Assembly (NCBI RefSeq): GCF_016086655.4
Contig: NC_052138.2
Coordinates: 16,182,001 to 16,246,000, forward strand
Direction: 5' to 3'
Source: Lepeophtheirus salmonis
Taxonomy: Eukaryota; Arthropoda; Copepoda; Siphonostomatoida; Caligidae
DNA length: 64,000 bases
The notes under the pieces are model-generated. The model saw only the letters and a program-made list of their open reading frames with translations. It searched no databases and was not told where the DNA came from. Every line of letters begins with the position of its first letter. Position 1 is the stretch's first letter. The position numbers were made by a program, and so were the translations under genes. Of this stretch, positions 21,501-33,518 are shown piece by piece.

Positions 21501-24500
21501 TCCCACACGCAAAATTGAAGATGTTGACAATAAAATAGGTAAAAGATCAGATATAGGACTCCCAGTACTGATATTTCCACCCAATGTGGCAACATTTCTA
21601 ATTTGTTTTCCGGCAAACACCTGTAACATGAACTTTATTTCCTTAATAATTTGCATTTTGGAATGCTTTTCTGACTCAATTAAATGATCACATAGTTCTT
21701 CTATTTTGGAAAGACTGCAGGAAGCACCAATCTGTAGAAAGTTGTCATTTATTTCAATGTTATGCAAGTCATTCACCTTAAAAATAGAAAGAATTAAAAA
21801 TACCTGTATTATTATCATGTCGTAAAAATAACTGCGCAATACATACATGGGTATGTATGAACATGATATGAATTAAACTGCAGAGAGATAATGAGTTCAA
21901 GGCCAACATATTATCAAGTAGGTACATAAATTAATAAATAAAATAGGTAGGTATACCTGAGTAGTCTGTATCATAACATGAACTTTAGAGATTTTAAATT
22001 TGACTTCAATTCCAACTTCCGTGTTCCCGTTGATAATCCTTGCATCTGGATAGCTTTTTTTTAATGTTAAAAAGTTCTTTCAAATTCAAAGGAACATACC
22101 AAATTAAATCAGGACCAATATATTTTCGAGATTTGGGTGGATGCATTTCCTTTAATTCACTTGGAAAAATAGCTTCTTGAGTGGGATCACATTTTAATAC
22201 TTCATTTCATAGACGATAAATAATTATAATTTATATGTATTGTGCATTCATTTGTTAGCCTGCTTACCATTACTCCTGATATCAGTGGGTTCCTCCTCAT
22301 TTACCTTACAAGGGCATTTTCCTGTAGTAATCCTTTTATAATTATTACCCTCCCCAAATTTTGTATCAGTAAATGTTTTATAGGCTTCCAAGATGGGCCT
22401 ATACCCAGTGCAACGACATAAATTTCCCTATCGTAATAATATATAATTAGACATGATAAACCGATTTATTCATTGGTAGTCTTTATTTTAGCTATTATGA
22501 TTGGTGCATTTGTAGTACTAGTAGGACTTAAATATATATATATGTTTCAGAGCAAATATTTGACTCATTTACTTAGATCTCATAAACTATTTTTTTTTTA
22601 CTTTCTATTAACGAATTTGCATAAAAGTTTCATTAATCCGGATAAAAACAACATTTAGCTTAACATTCAAAAATATTTACAGAGAAAATTATCAAATTTA
22701 CAAATTAAATATTGTTAAAATGAGTTTTTTTGTATTAGACATTTTTAATGACTCTTTTTTCTATTTATTATAAAGACATAGTTTTGGCTTTTATATTATA
22801 GTTATATTAAGGAATAGTTTTAATTTTTTTTTTAATAAATTTAGCAGTATTGATTTAATTTCTGACATTTTGATAGTAAATAAATTTTGTATCTTTTCTT
22901 AATATTAAAAGCATTGAAAACAAAGTTTCATAATTTGACTACAATAATTGCCTTTTACACAAAATATTACAAATTTGACAAAAAAAAAATGGTGTAGGAA
23001 GGATAGTACACGGACTTGAGCTCTCACATGGGATTACCTCGCTAAAACAAAAATACACAGTGTATTTTTGTTTTAGCTGTCGATGCTTCTTCTTCTTTTC
23101 CCCTAATCAGTTTTCTGAATATTGATTGGCTCAATGAGTTATTTTTAAGTTGTTAACAATTCTCAACAATTATTGAGTAACAATGATATAGTTTATAAGA
23201 ATTAGATGAAACCAACTGATTTTGGACTTTTATTCTGTTTCTTTTCGAATAAAAGGTTGCGTGATAGAATAAAGGTAACATAATCCTCAATCTGGGATAT
23301 AATAAATAAACTTTCTTTACGAAATATTTGGAAAAAATTTTTGTAACTAAAAATATTTTATTTTCCTTTTGAGCGTTTTCACGTGACGTCAGCATTGTTA
23401 ATGTTGGTTATTTTGGGCATCTAAGCAAGCAAGTTTTGTACAATGAAACCCCACTTTTCATTAATATTAAGGAAAATGAACTATCTGTTGTCAAAATGAG
23501 ACCAATAAATAAAAGGACTTAAACCTATCCAAATTTTATATCTCTTTCGCCTATTATTATTAAATATCTTACCCTAAAATGTATTTAAAATATGTAATTA
23601 CATTCTTAAACAATCTATATCCATCTTGTAGATAAATAATTATTATAATGGAAATAATAAGTTATTTTTCTTTAGTTATCCTACTTTTCTAGTAATTAAT
23701 CGATCAACAGTAAAAAAATTGTACAAGTCTAGCCATTTTGAAGGAATTTTAGTAGATATTACATTGATTTCATTGTAATATCAGTGTTTATCATTTGCAT
23801 CAAGTAGTATTCAATGCTGATGTTAAGTCTTTTTTATATAAATTTTTAAAGCCATTTGATGAAGTTTAATAAATATTTATGGGGAATTTGGCCATGTTAT
23901 TTTGTAAAAATATCAACTTTAAGATTTTCCTTCAATTATGATTTAATTTATGATTTCAGTAAAACCGCTCGGTTTACTACAGTTTATATTGTTTCAATGT
24001 CACTTGACTGTTAATTAACGCTTTTAAAAAGGACAAAGTTTATTTAAGACCTTTTATTTCACCTACGACCTACGACACCTAAAACCTACGACGGTGTCGT
24101 AGGTTTTATTACTTTAAGAATCAATTCATTAATTTTTATACTTTTGTACATCCCTTACTTAATATTTTTCATTTTATTCGTTTTTTTGTACGACACCTAA
24201 TATTTGGGATTTAAATATGCGTTCGATTTTATCGACATTAAAATATTTCTTCTTTTTTTTAGTACAAAGAAGGCGAAACAATACTTTTTCATTTAGAAAT
24301 AGTTACGATTTAATAAGTATCTATATTAATAAAGAAACGTTTATCTGACTATATGTATTAAAAATAGTCACGGGGCCACTGTATATAGTACTTCCTGATG
24401 TATATCATATAAACACGATATAAAGAAAAAAAGGGTATAAACTGAATTAAATTTTGCAGGCGTTTAGATCAACTCAAGGTTAATAGAAATACAAGGTTAT

Positions 24501-27500
24501 ACCTTAAGGCTTTTCCAACGAATGTTTGACTTCCACCACGTTTTTTAATAGTTACGTCAAAGAGTATAACTGTTACCATGAGTAGTTATATATTGTCTTC
24601 CTTGACTGTTACTGTTAGAGTACCCCTGTTATACTCTATGACGTCAAAATCTGTCTTTCATGCCCAGCAGTCGGTACAGTATATCAAATTGAACATTTTG
24701 GCAAGCCCAATTATATGAGGTACATAACCTGGTATTTCTATTAACTTTGGCTCAACTAATATATTAAAAGAAAAAAAAAGGTAGTACTTTATATTTAATT
24801 TATCTACATTCTCCATCTACATTATAAAGTTTATCAATGAGGTAAAGTACTCTTTGGCTCATCAAATTGTATGATTTTTGTTTCTGAAGCTATTATTATT
24901 TTTTTAATTCTTGAGGAGAGAACGTCTAATTATTGAGTGAGTAGCTCGGTGGGAATTTGCACATGCAAAACGGAGTTTTACACTAAGGATTTGTTGAGGA
25001 GTCATCAAATCAAAATCGCCGACACTCTGGGCAATGCCGCTAGTATTTTATATTTTGAATTATTCTATTAAATAATTTAAAATTTAGTGTATACTATGTG
25101 AAAATTTTCAAAGCATTTTGGTTGTGTGTCTTTATTGCATTTAGGATAAACAAAATTAGTTTCAATTCTGACAAGCTTGAAACCTTCTTCAACTATTCTC
25201 ATCGTAATACATGAAATTAATATTTTAAATGGCGAATAATATTCAATTTATCAGACTTAAATCAATAATATGCAAATATCAATTTCAAAGTTTATAATTT
25301 TATTATGAAAATAATTGGAGCTTTTTGTTTTATATTTTTAAATTGTAGTTTTTGGTTAGGTCAATGTTCTAATAAAGAAAATGGATAAAAAAGTTAGACA
25401 AACGATCAAATTTGTTGCTATGGGTTTTTATGTCTAAAGCGAAGCAATACATTCAACCTGATATAAATGAATATAAAAAGTAACAACAACTATGCTCAGT
25501 GACTACTTATAAGTAAGGATGCCATTTTTGTAATGAAAACGCAAAGTTTGGAAATGAGAAAAGGAAAAATGGTTAATGGGTGTGCTCTTTCTTCTTTTTT
25601 GTTCATTATTTAATAGGTCGTTGTGGTGTTAACTTCTCATTTAAAAGAAGAATTCTTACCCATCTTTGTTGTCAACTGTTTTAAAAATGCATAGTAAAAT
25701 AAATATGTAGGAATTAAAATATAATTACATTATTTTCCCTGCACTAATGCAAATTTAAATGTAGAAGGTTCGACTCTTTAGAGTAGTTATTCATTTTCTC
25801 CCCCAAAATCATTTAACAGGCAGCCAATACAAGGATCTTAATTCAGTTGTAGAAGGTTCTTCATTCTTTTTATACTCCCAAAATTATATAAAAGGCAGCT
25901 GATAGTAATATGGGTCTTAATGCAGCAGTATTATTCTCACTCTCGCTTTCTCCTTTTGCTCTTACAAAAATTTTAAATCTAGTTATTTCTAGTATTTTAG
26001 TCTCTAGAGTACAACTTGGCTTAGTCGCAGCTACACATGCTCAATGCTATTGCTACATGCAAAACACCTTGAGAGATTTAATTAAAATAACAACATTGTT
26101 ATTTCTTATGACTTTGTCTAGACATACATTCATACAGAAGGGAAGAGATATAAGGTTTACTTCATTAATATAGATTAGAGACAAAAAGAATACTTCTTCA
26201 TTATAAACATATTTTTAGTATGAGACGCTTCCTCAAAAAAATGAAAGATTTAATTGTAGATTTTTACGATTTATTAATTATCAATATTGTTCACAAATAT
26301 GCCTTTTCTTATCATGGGTATAAAAAACCGCTCACATTAAAAATAATTGGAATTGCTTCTCCCTCAATGGTTAAGAACCCCTCATCATTCATCATATTCC
26401 TTGATTTAATAATTATTTATGTGCTAAGCAAAGAAAAATAACTCGTTTTATAAACTAAAATATAAATTTAATTGTGAACTAATAAAAGTTAAGTAATTAA
26501 CATAAGTACAAGTCACGTAAATATACTTAATTTGGAACTGAGTTGTTGTTTTAATTCAAATTTGAGTATAGATTTACTCTATATTATTTTAAATCTCAAT
26601 CTTAGGATCTCATATTTAACTCTGTAACCAAGTGGCGAGCTGGCTCAACTTTCATTAGGGAGGACAGAACATGTGTAAATATTTTTGCCCCTTAACATTT
26701 TTATTTTAAACATTGAATAATCTATTTTGAATGTTTTTTTTAATAGGAGAGGGTGCCCCCGTTGGAGGATTGAATAGAAGGGAATAGAAACAAAGAATGA
26801 AGATAGAAAAAAAGATACAGAGAGATATATATAAAAATAAATATAGGGAGAATAGAAGAGAGGAGAGAAGGGAGGTTTTATTTAGGTCAAACACAGCCTC
26901 TTAATTAACTCAGAGGCCCCCAAAATATATCGTAAGAAGATACTTTGTCCTTTTATACGTTTTCTTGCTAAATTTCAGATATATCTGTAATACTGTTTTG
27001 GATTCCATGTAAGATAACACCAAAAACAGACTACGGGATATATAAGATAATTATGAAAGATGAATTTTTGAAATTTTTTTTTTTTTTTTCTTCTCTTATC
27101 TAAGTATAGAAATTAAATTAAATTTCCTGCTCCTCCTAAAATAATTGTCACAGAAGAAGGAGGCAAATAGTTTCTTTTTATTTCTCATAGAAAATAAAAA
27201 AATGCTTATGTAAAGCTCTGGTTTTTCTAAAATAAGCTAACATAGCAATGTAAACTAAACTACAATATGGTTTTTTTTTCATCGAAATAATGAATTAGAT
27301 ACATATATAGGTTCAAAGTACACATTAGGCTTTCTCTTCCGGAGTTTCTCGAGGTTTTAAACCTACCGGAAATTTCTTGTAAGAGTCTGAATTTAATTAG
27401 TTCGTGATATAAGCTTCATTTAATTATATATAACGTTAAATCCTACATTGTGAAGAATCACTCTTCTTATATTTTTAACGATTTATGTTATGTCAGTTAT

Positions 27501-30500
27501 TGCTACTAAATTATGTCAAAAGAAGCCTCAAAATGTTTCAATTGATGGTATTTTACTTCAACAATTGTATTATTGTAAGTCCTTTTTTTTCTGATTATAT
27601 CCCATACACGACCCAGCACGAAAACATACTAACTGACAAGACATAAAAAAATGAGTTTAACAATTTTTTGGGGTAATCATAGATTGAAATTCTGATTTTG
27701 CAATTATCTTTTTACCAAAAGTCAATATTTTTCCTTATTTTACAATACGAAAATAGGCTAACTGCAATGTGCAACGAATTTATTCAGTGCCATACCATGT
27801 TATGTGGCTTTAACATACAGTAAGTGGAAACATGTTAGTCCCAAAAGATAAAAAACTTAACAAATCTGCTGTGTTACATGAGTGGAAATGACAGGCACTT
27901 CATGAAAGCCCTCATTTCCAAGTTTATAGAGCGAAAGATATTATGACTATTAGCTGCAGTGGTTCACAATCTATATTATTATCTTCTAACAAATATAATG
28001 ATAACAATAATTTACTTCAGTAGCTACTAGTACACAACAACATTTTAAGTGAACTGTAAAATCTCTTAGTACAATGAAATAGTACTTTTAATTGTACACT
28101 TTATTAGACAAGCACAAAACACAGTTTGACGCGGAATTTAATATATTTTGGCTCCAAAAATGTTCCATTTGGTAAATGCATTTTATAAAAATGGTATTTA
28201 TAACTAATATAGATAGTTTAAAAAACTGACAATCTATGAACTAGGTGTTTTGATGATGATAGCAAAATTTGAATCTACTAGCTTTAATATTGGTGAAGAT
28301 ATAAGTCACCCAAATATTGAAAGTTATATTATCAGTTCAAGCTATTGTCCGGATAGCATGTTTTTTTGTTTTTTTTATTGCAACGGGTCAAAGATATATA
28401 TATGTACAAGTGCATCATACGTTAAATACTAAGAAAAAGGAAGTAAGGACCCAAAAAGCATATGCATCACTTATGTATTCGATAAATGATTTGTAAACTA
28501 CTTCATATCTGCACCAACGTTCCGTATTTGGAATATAGTACGTATTTTTTAAGCAGTATGAGTTGTGATTTTAGATGTCTCATTTTTTTAATAAATGAGT
28601 TACATAGATTCTATGTAGTGATGCGTTAGTTGACTTTTAGCCAGGGTTATGTATTTCACAATTATACAACACCACATTCATCTAAAATAAGCTGTTTTAT
28701 CACTTATAGTTCAAGTTATTTGTTGTGATTCGAATCGAGTTACCTAGTTAAGAAAAACGGGATTCATTGGTTCTAAAAAAAAACAACCTTGCACCATTAT
28801 TAATAATGATAAAAATGAGATTTGAGATGGGTAAGACTAGCTTAAAATATATTGTTTATTATTAAGGAAAAAAGAAAAGAAAAGAATAGTACTTTAATTT
28901 AACAGTATTTATTCTATACTAACGGGATCCCGATAATTAAAAACTTGGTTTCTTGTGAATTTGTATTCTGTAGGATTTAATTATATAAGTATTATATAAT
29001 ATTATTTCATTAATGGGTCTGCGAAAATCTCAAAAATAAAAACAGAAGTGCCTTGCAAAAATCTTTACATAGTTTGAGAACCATTATCCAGGATCAAAAG
29101 AAGCAGTTCCAAGTTCAATTTTATAAACGACTTCATGAGGCCCATGTGTGAATTTAGCTGTATTAGAGATTTTCAAAATCTGCCGCCTCTTAAAATTTTT
29201 TTTTTTTTTTTTTTGTGGGAAGAGTTTTTTTATTAAAGACGTTTCTCTGGAAATATACATTTATTTCTAGTTCTTTTTTATAATAAATACTTGAATTCTC
29301 GTCCTTTATTTATTTTTATTTTCCGCTGTTCAGAAATTTCTCAATTTCCTGCACCCTAAAATATTGACACATGGGATTCGCACATAGATGGTGCAGTTAG
29401 TACCAACCTTCAAAAGACAGGTTTCAAAATTTCATAAGAATAATTTTGTAAATTTGTGAGTATTTGTGTTAAGTATTATATTTACAAAACAATGGATCGA
29501 AATGAGTCTCATATTTTAATTTTAGATCGCTTTTTGATTGGAAAAATACCGTTCAAGCTAAGCAATGGCTTGAAAAGTATTTTGGGGACTCTGCTCTATA
29601 AAGCAAATAAAGACAAAAATAATATAATAACTAAGAAACAAAAAAAAAAATGAAGAAAAAATTCGCGTTTTCTTTTTTAAACCCGAGACTGTTCAGCCCA
29701 GGTGTTAGTTCCAAAGGAAAGTCCCCTTCATTGTCCCCTCTTCCAGGACATTATTGTTTCTATGTGCAATGTACATAGGAATATAAGTAAAAAACTTAAT
29801 TCGATAGTTTATTAATTTTGGAAGTAGCTTGATTTGAAAATTAAAGATTTAATTTTCAAATTTGAATGTTTTCTTTACTCAAAATTGAAGGTGATTTTTT
29901 TTTCTTTTATTCAATGGTTATTTTTTTGTAGGTGCACTAGGTATTTATTTTGGGGAAGGTGCAGCAAGTTGATAAATAAAATATGACAGGTAATCTAATC
30001 AATTTATCATTAAATAGCAACACTAATTAATCACAACTAAATACATTCAGTGCAATGTTCAAATTAATTATTACATTTAGATATACCTGAAAATAAGTAC
30101 TTATATCCTCCATATCAGGAACTGCCTTATTTCTTAAAAGACTATACATTGACATCACAAATCCGGGAGTACAAAACCCACATTGCGAGCCATGAGCATC
30201 TGCCAATCGTTTTTGAACTTCATGCAACTTTGTCCTACAATGTTGTGAAGAAAATCAAAATATTATTTCTTTCAAAGAAGATCCTTCACCTCGTAGATCC
30301 AATCCCCTCCACTGTTGTAATGGCGCACAAATGCATTGACACAAGAGGAATTAGACACGCATTCACTGACTTGTGACTCACTGTGTGCCCATTCCACGTT
30401 GAGATCATGACAGTGCATGCTCCACAACCTCCTTCGCCACATGCCACTTTTGTCCCTGAGAGTCCTAAATGACTTCGGAGATATGTGGATAATGTCAGTC

Positions 30501-30644
30501 GAGGATCAATTGATTTTTCGACGATTTTATGACCTACATAGTATGTAATTGTACTTTTTATTTGAAAAGTACAAAATAATTTTTTTTACTTTTACCATTT
30601 ACGTAGAGTATAAGAGAGTCGGATCTCTCACTCGTAGATGTCAT
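18518..30644 (-). CDS. Xdh: Xanthine dehydrogenase (8 exons; apparent 1-nt frameshift in exon 5)
   Basis: Molybdo-flavoenzyme that oxidises hypoxanthine to xanthine and urate with NAD in the cytosol. Exons: 30644-30596, 30533-30290, 30234-30087, 22427-22268, 22199-21957, 21776-18986, 18915-18784, 18714-18518; about 1,320 residues, normal for the family. Order: plant-type [2Fe-2S] domain (CGEGGCGAC), alpha-helical [2Fe-2S] domain (CGFCTPG, CRCTGYRP), FAD domain (IRNVATLGGNI, FFLGYRK), then Mo-pterin domain (GGFGGKETR, AFRGFGGPQ, SKAVGEPPLF). The active-site Glu of GGKE, Arg of AFRG and Glu of VGEPP favour XDH over aldehyde oxidase. All phases agree except exon 5, which has one base too many: an A8 run (22055-22062) shifts frame between LFNIKK and YPDARIINGNTE. 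Removing one A restores the family alignment; alternatively a 46-nt intron (22099-22054) would restore frame but delete a conserved segment. Same strand as the membrane-protein gene. Confidence 0.93.
23041..23077. repeat. Perfect 18-bp palindrome with 1-nt centre
   Basis: GCTAAAACAAAAATACAC, a single A, then the exact reverse complement. It would extrude as a nearly loopless hairpin. Located in Xdh intron 3. Confidence 0.95.
24080..24108. repeat. Perfect 13-bp inverted repeat, 3-nt loop, in CCTACGAC-rich DNA
   Basis: TAAAACCTACGAC, GGT, GTCGTAGGTTTTA. Directly before it ACCTACGACCTACGACACC repeats the same heptamer head to tail, and TACGACACCTAA recurs at about 24188. Confidence 0.95.
24320..25043 (+). 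mobile_element. Helitron-like non-autonomous element, copy B
   Basis: Begins TCTATATTAATAAAGAAACG and ends CTGGGCAATGCCGCTAG, between A (24319) and T (25044): the canonical Helitron TC...CTAG ends and A/T target. The last ~150 bp (CTTGAGGAGAGAACG, AAAACGGAGTTTTACACT, then the terminal GGGCAATGCC) align with copies A and C. No replicase coding. Confidence 0.78.
25770..25905. repeat. Local duplication with GTAGAAGGTTC and CAGGCAGC/AGGCAGCTGATA blocks
   Basis: Two head-to-tail copies of roughly 75 bp share GTAGAAGGTTC...TTCATTTT, CTCCCxAAAAT and AGGCAGC. A third related block (GAGAAGTTCAATG, CTCCCAAATCC, CAGGCAGCTAATATAA) is at 33950-34015, so this is a dispersed family. Confidence 0.6.
29397..29615 (+). 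pseudogene. mariner-like transposase, N-terminal fragment
   Basis: ACCTTCAAAAGACAG.TTTCAAAATTT at the left matches 44080-44110 and looks like the leader of one mariner family. A frame from ATG 29491 gives HILILDRFLIGK, and one frame over TVQAKQWLEKYFGDSAL, the mariner N-terminal helix-turn-helix region. It then stops. Truncated relic inside Xdh intron 3. Confidence 0.6.
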
Positions 30645-31489
30645 CCTTCGAATTCCTCTATGATTAAAAGACTAACTTATTTCGACTAAAAAAAAATCAA
30701 ACAATTGTTATATGTCATTACTAAGGATTTTTGTCTTCTTTGTAATCCCAGTTTAATATTTTATTTCATGGAAAAAGTAATCTCCATATGTTTTTATTAT
30801 TAACAAACTACAGAATCTACAAAACTTTGTAGATATTATTATTGTTATTGTCTTCCTTATTATTGGTATATGCATAGGGACTTTTAAGGTAGCACATATT
30901 ATGTACTTACGTCTAACCCACATATGTAATAAGGAAAGAGAGATTAGGAGCGAGGGGGCAGGGACGAAGGAATTAATACAAAAAAAAAACGAAAAACAAG
31001 TTATTTTTAAACTTCATTTTTTTCTTCTTCATTGCTTACTCACTTTGAGCTTTTTGTGCTAAGCCCCAGTACTCCTCTCGCCCACCATGTTCATCTTCTT
31101 ACTTCCGTGTTTCTAAAGCCTTCTTTGTTCAATTATTAAATTTACTTGATGTATTCAATTAGTAAAAGTCACCTACCTATCTACCTCACAAAATTGGACT
31201 GGTTAAGGCTTTAAAGGTTGGTTGGTTCGTAACCTTATATCTACATACAATAATATAATTGCATGAGTTAAAATGCATTTCTCATACAAAATACATTAAA
31301 AATAATGGCATAAGGCTACTTAAAAAAAATAATATATAATATAATCATTAATTTTGTTCATCATAAAACAACATGGAATAGAGTTTGAACATACATTTTT
31401 TTTATTTTTGTAACAAAACCTCTTATATGTATTGTATTTTCTGCGGCGTTACAACAGTAAACATACAATAATTGAAAATATATCTCACT
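30645..31489. other. Region upstream of Xdh
   Basis: Contains the presumptive Xdh promoter (minus strand). No convincing TATA/Inr pair was found. Otherwise AT-rich and non-coding. Confidence 0.4.
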
Positions 31490-31890
31490 CAATGCAGTGT
31501 CTCCGTTAGTCTCAATAACGGCCTCCATTCATATCTTGAACTGTGCGCAGGGTTTAATATAAATTCTTGCATTCCTGTACGTTGGAGTCGATCAAGGACT
31601 TCTTGATGGTGTGATAACCTCTGTTGAACCTTAACTCAAAGTAACTTCAAAACAAAATAATATTGGGAATATTCTTTGACACCCAGTTGTAGCATTTCTC
31701 CTGGGTCCAATTTTAGAGGTGTTGGAGGGGCCAGAGTTCTGTTTCCATACGCATGGAGGTATCTAGTGACCTTTTTGATCCAAACTCACTTTGTTCACCA
31801 AAATCGTCATAATAGCTGACCTGCATTCTACCTTTGAAAATGTAATAGGCTTGAAATCTTCTGTTGTGAACTCCAGGGCGGTGTTTTGTC
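31490..31890 (-). pseudogene. Tc1/mariner transposase, degraded C-terminal part
   Basis: Minus-strand frames give TIKKSLIDSNVQEC, then the closing EAVIETNGDTA pattern typical of mariner/Tc1 C-termini (cf. AVIA..GGHFE). Several frameshifts and stops interrupt it. Recognition depends on spaced short matches and is therefore moderate. Confidence 0.5.
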
Positions 31891-32686
31891 TAATAAATAG
31901 AACGTTTATTTGTATATTTCACCACAAAAAAACATTGCAACAGTTTTTCATCAATAATGCCAGAAAAATCCAAAACCCCAGATTTCGTTGTTACAACTTT
32001 TATATATTTAAATTTCATATTAAAAAATTTGCACACTCCATTAATAATAATAATAATAAAAAGATTAGCCAATGGGATTTTATTGGCTGTGTTCGGCATA
32101 ATGCTGCAACAGTAGATATAAAAACCTATGGTATGTTCCTTTAATTCAGCTGAGGAAAGGGGTAATTTAATATGACGGAGACACGGCGTTACTTTACAAC
32201 TCACACACAAAATTACAATGTATTTAGTTTTCAGTCCTCGACTTTTCTACTTCTTTTCCTTTATGACTGTTCTGAACGTTTGATCGGTTGAATTCGAATC
32301 CGCCCTTATTAGTTAAATAATTCCATAGTTGATTGAATTTGTTAACTACCAACTGAAAGCATCGTGGGGTTTTATTGTTTATCTTATTAAAAATACACTC
32401 AGATCAAAAAGTTTGAGTAGTAAGGATCTTTACAGTGGAATTTTCAATATCCCGGAATGCATCTTGTGTAGGGAAAAATTACTATTTTGTTATTATAAAA
32501 TGAAAAATTAGCAAACTCCTGTTCTTTTTTTGAATTTATTTTCATTTTGTATTAGATCGTTTTGTTGGAAAGTATATAAAAAAAAAAAAGTATTTAAAAA
32601 AGTGGTTATTTAACGTAAGGGGTAAAAGCTAAGAACCACTCCTCCAAAAGTTGAATTCAAAATTTCCTACCTATCTTTATTGTAAA
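31891..32686. other. Intergenic DNA without recognised genes
   Basis: AT-rich; short open frames on both strands near 31890-32210 overlap and look random. Nothing else seen. Confidence 0.45.
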
Positions 32687-32913
32687 CTAGCAAAAGTACC
32701 CGGGATTGCTTGGAGTTATAAGGTGACTATGATTAATATATATGGACTCCCCTTTTCTTTTCTTTTTAATATGACGCAATGTGTGCTTGAGCTACACATA
32801 CTCGATGGGAAAGGGTTATTTGTTAGATCATGTTGTTCTAAGATATTAACCTCACACTCAAAAATGAGTTTGTCAGAGACATATAGACAAACAAACTTTG
32901 CTTGATTAATATC
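32687..32913 (-). mobile_element. Helitron-like element, copy D (short, inverted)
   Basis: On the minus strand it starts with ATATTAATCAAGCAAAGTTT and GTTTGTCTATATGTC, and ends AAGCAATCCCGGGTACTTTTGCTAG followed by T. The CTAG/T end is exact; the 5' TC is eroded. About 227 bp, shortest of the four copies, with TGAGTGTGAGG-type internal sequence. Confidence 0.65.
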
Positions 32914-32974
32914 TTTAGTGTTTAAAGTACGTAATACAATTATAATATGTATATAACTATTTGTAAGTCTACCT

Positions 32975-33518
32975 ATACATATTAATAACGCAAAGTTTAT
33001 CTATATAAATATATGAATCTTTGAACCAAATGAAGGCATTTTTTATTCAAGATAAATCAATGGAGTTTATGTGGTCTCACAGTCGTTTAATATGAAGCAT
33101 TGAGCGGGTATAAAGTATATAAGGGTATATATGGTGCTCCCATATTCCATTTTTGATCTAAGAAATAACAATAATAATATTAATTAAATATGGCAAGCGT
33201 TTTTCATGTAGCATCAAGTGTTTATACAGGGAGCACCATTTTTGTTAGTGAGTACTATAGAGACTAGAGTACTCCCTGGCTCATCAGTCATAATACCATA
33301 TTAAAAAAATCTCAAACTCCAATTACTATTCTTTCATTCTTGCGGAGAGAGCAGATATTAATTGTTATAAGTATTGAGAAGTTAAGTGTGAGTGTGCTCT
33401 TAAAAACGGAGAGTAACACTGATGCTTTTATTAGGAGTTATCTTCCGTAGTATTAAAGCAAAATGTAACTTTATGTCGACGCTTAATTACTCCGGGCAAT
33501 GCTGGATACTACAACTTG
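32975..33518 (+). mobile_element. Helitron-like element, copy C
   Basis: Starts near TATACATATTAATAACGCAAAGTTTATC and ends CCGGGCAATGCTGGATACTACAACTTG followed by T. Internally it matches copy A over ACTATAGAGACTA...GTACTCCCTGGC and AACGGAGAGTAACACTGATG...GGAGTTATCTTC. Ends are more eroded than in copies A and B. Confidence 0.65.

Larger units (their letters stand above)
22428..30086 (-). other. 7.66-kb Xdh intron 3
   Basis: Separates the two [2Fe-2S]-domain exons; all other Xdh introns are 55-180 bp. It holds two tight palindromes (23041-23077, 24080-24108), a Helitron-like element (24320-25043), a local duplication (25770-25905), a mariner 5' fragment (29397-29615) and otherwise AT-rich DNA without genes. 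Growth by transposon insertion explains its size. Confidence 0.8.

Noticed and set aside
22473..22658. Hydrophobic 61-codon plus-strand frame in Xdh intron 3
   Set aside because: Low-complexity AT-rich translation at the edge of the intron; no start context or conservation evidence.
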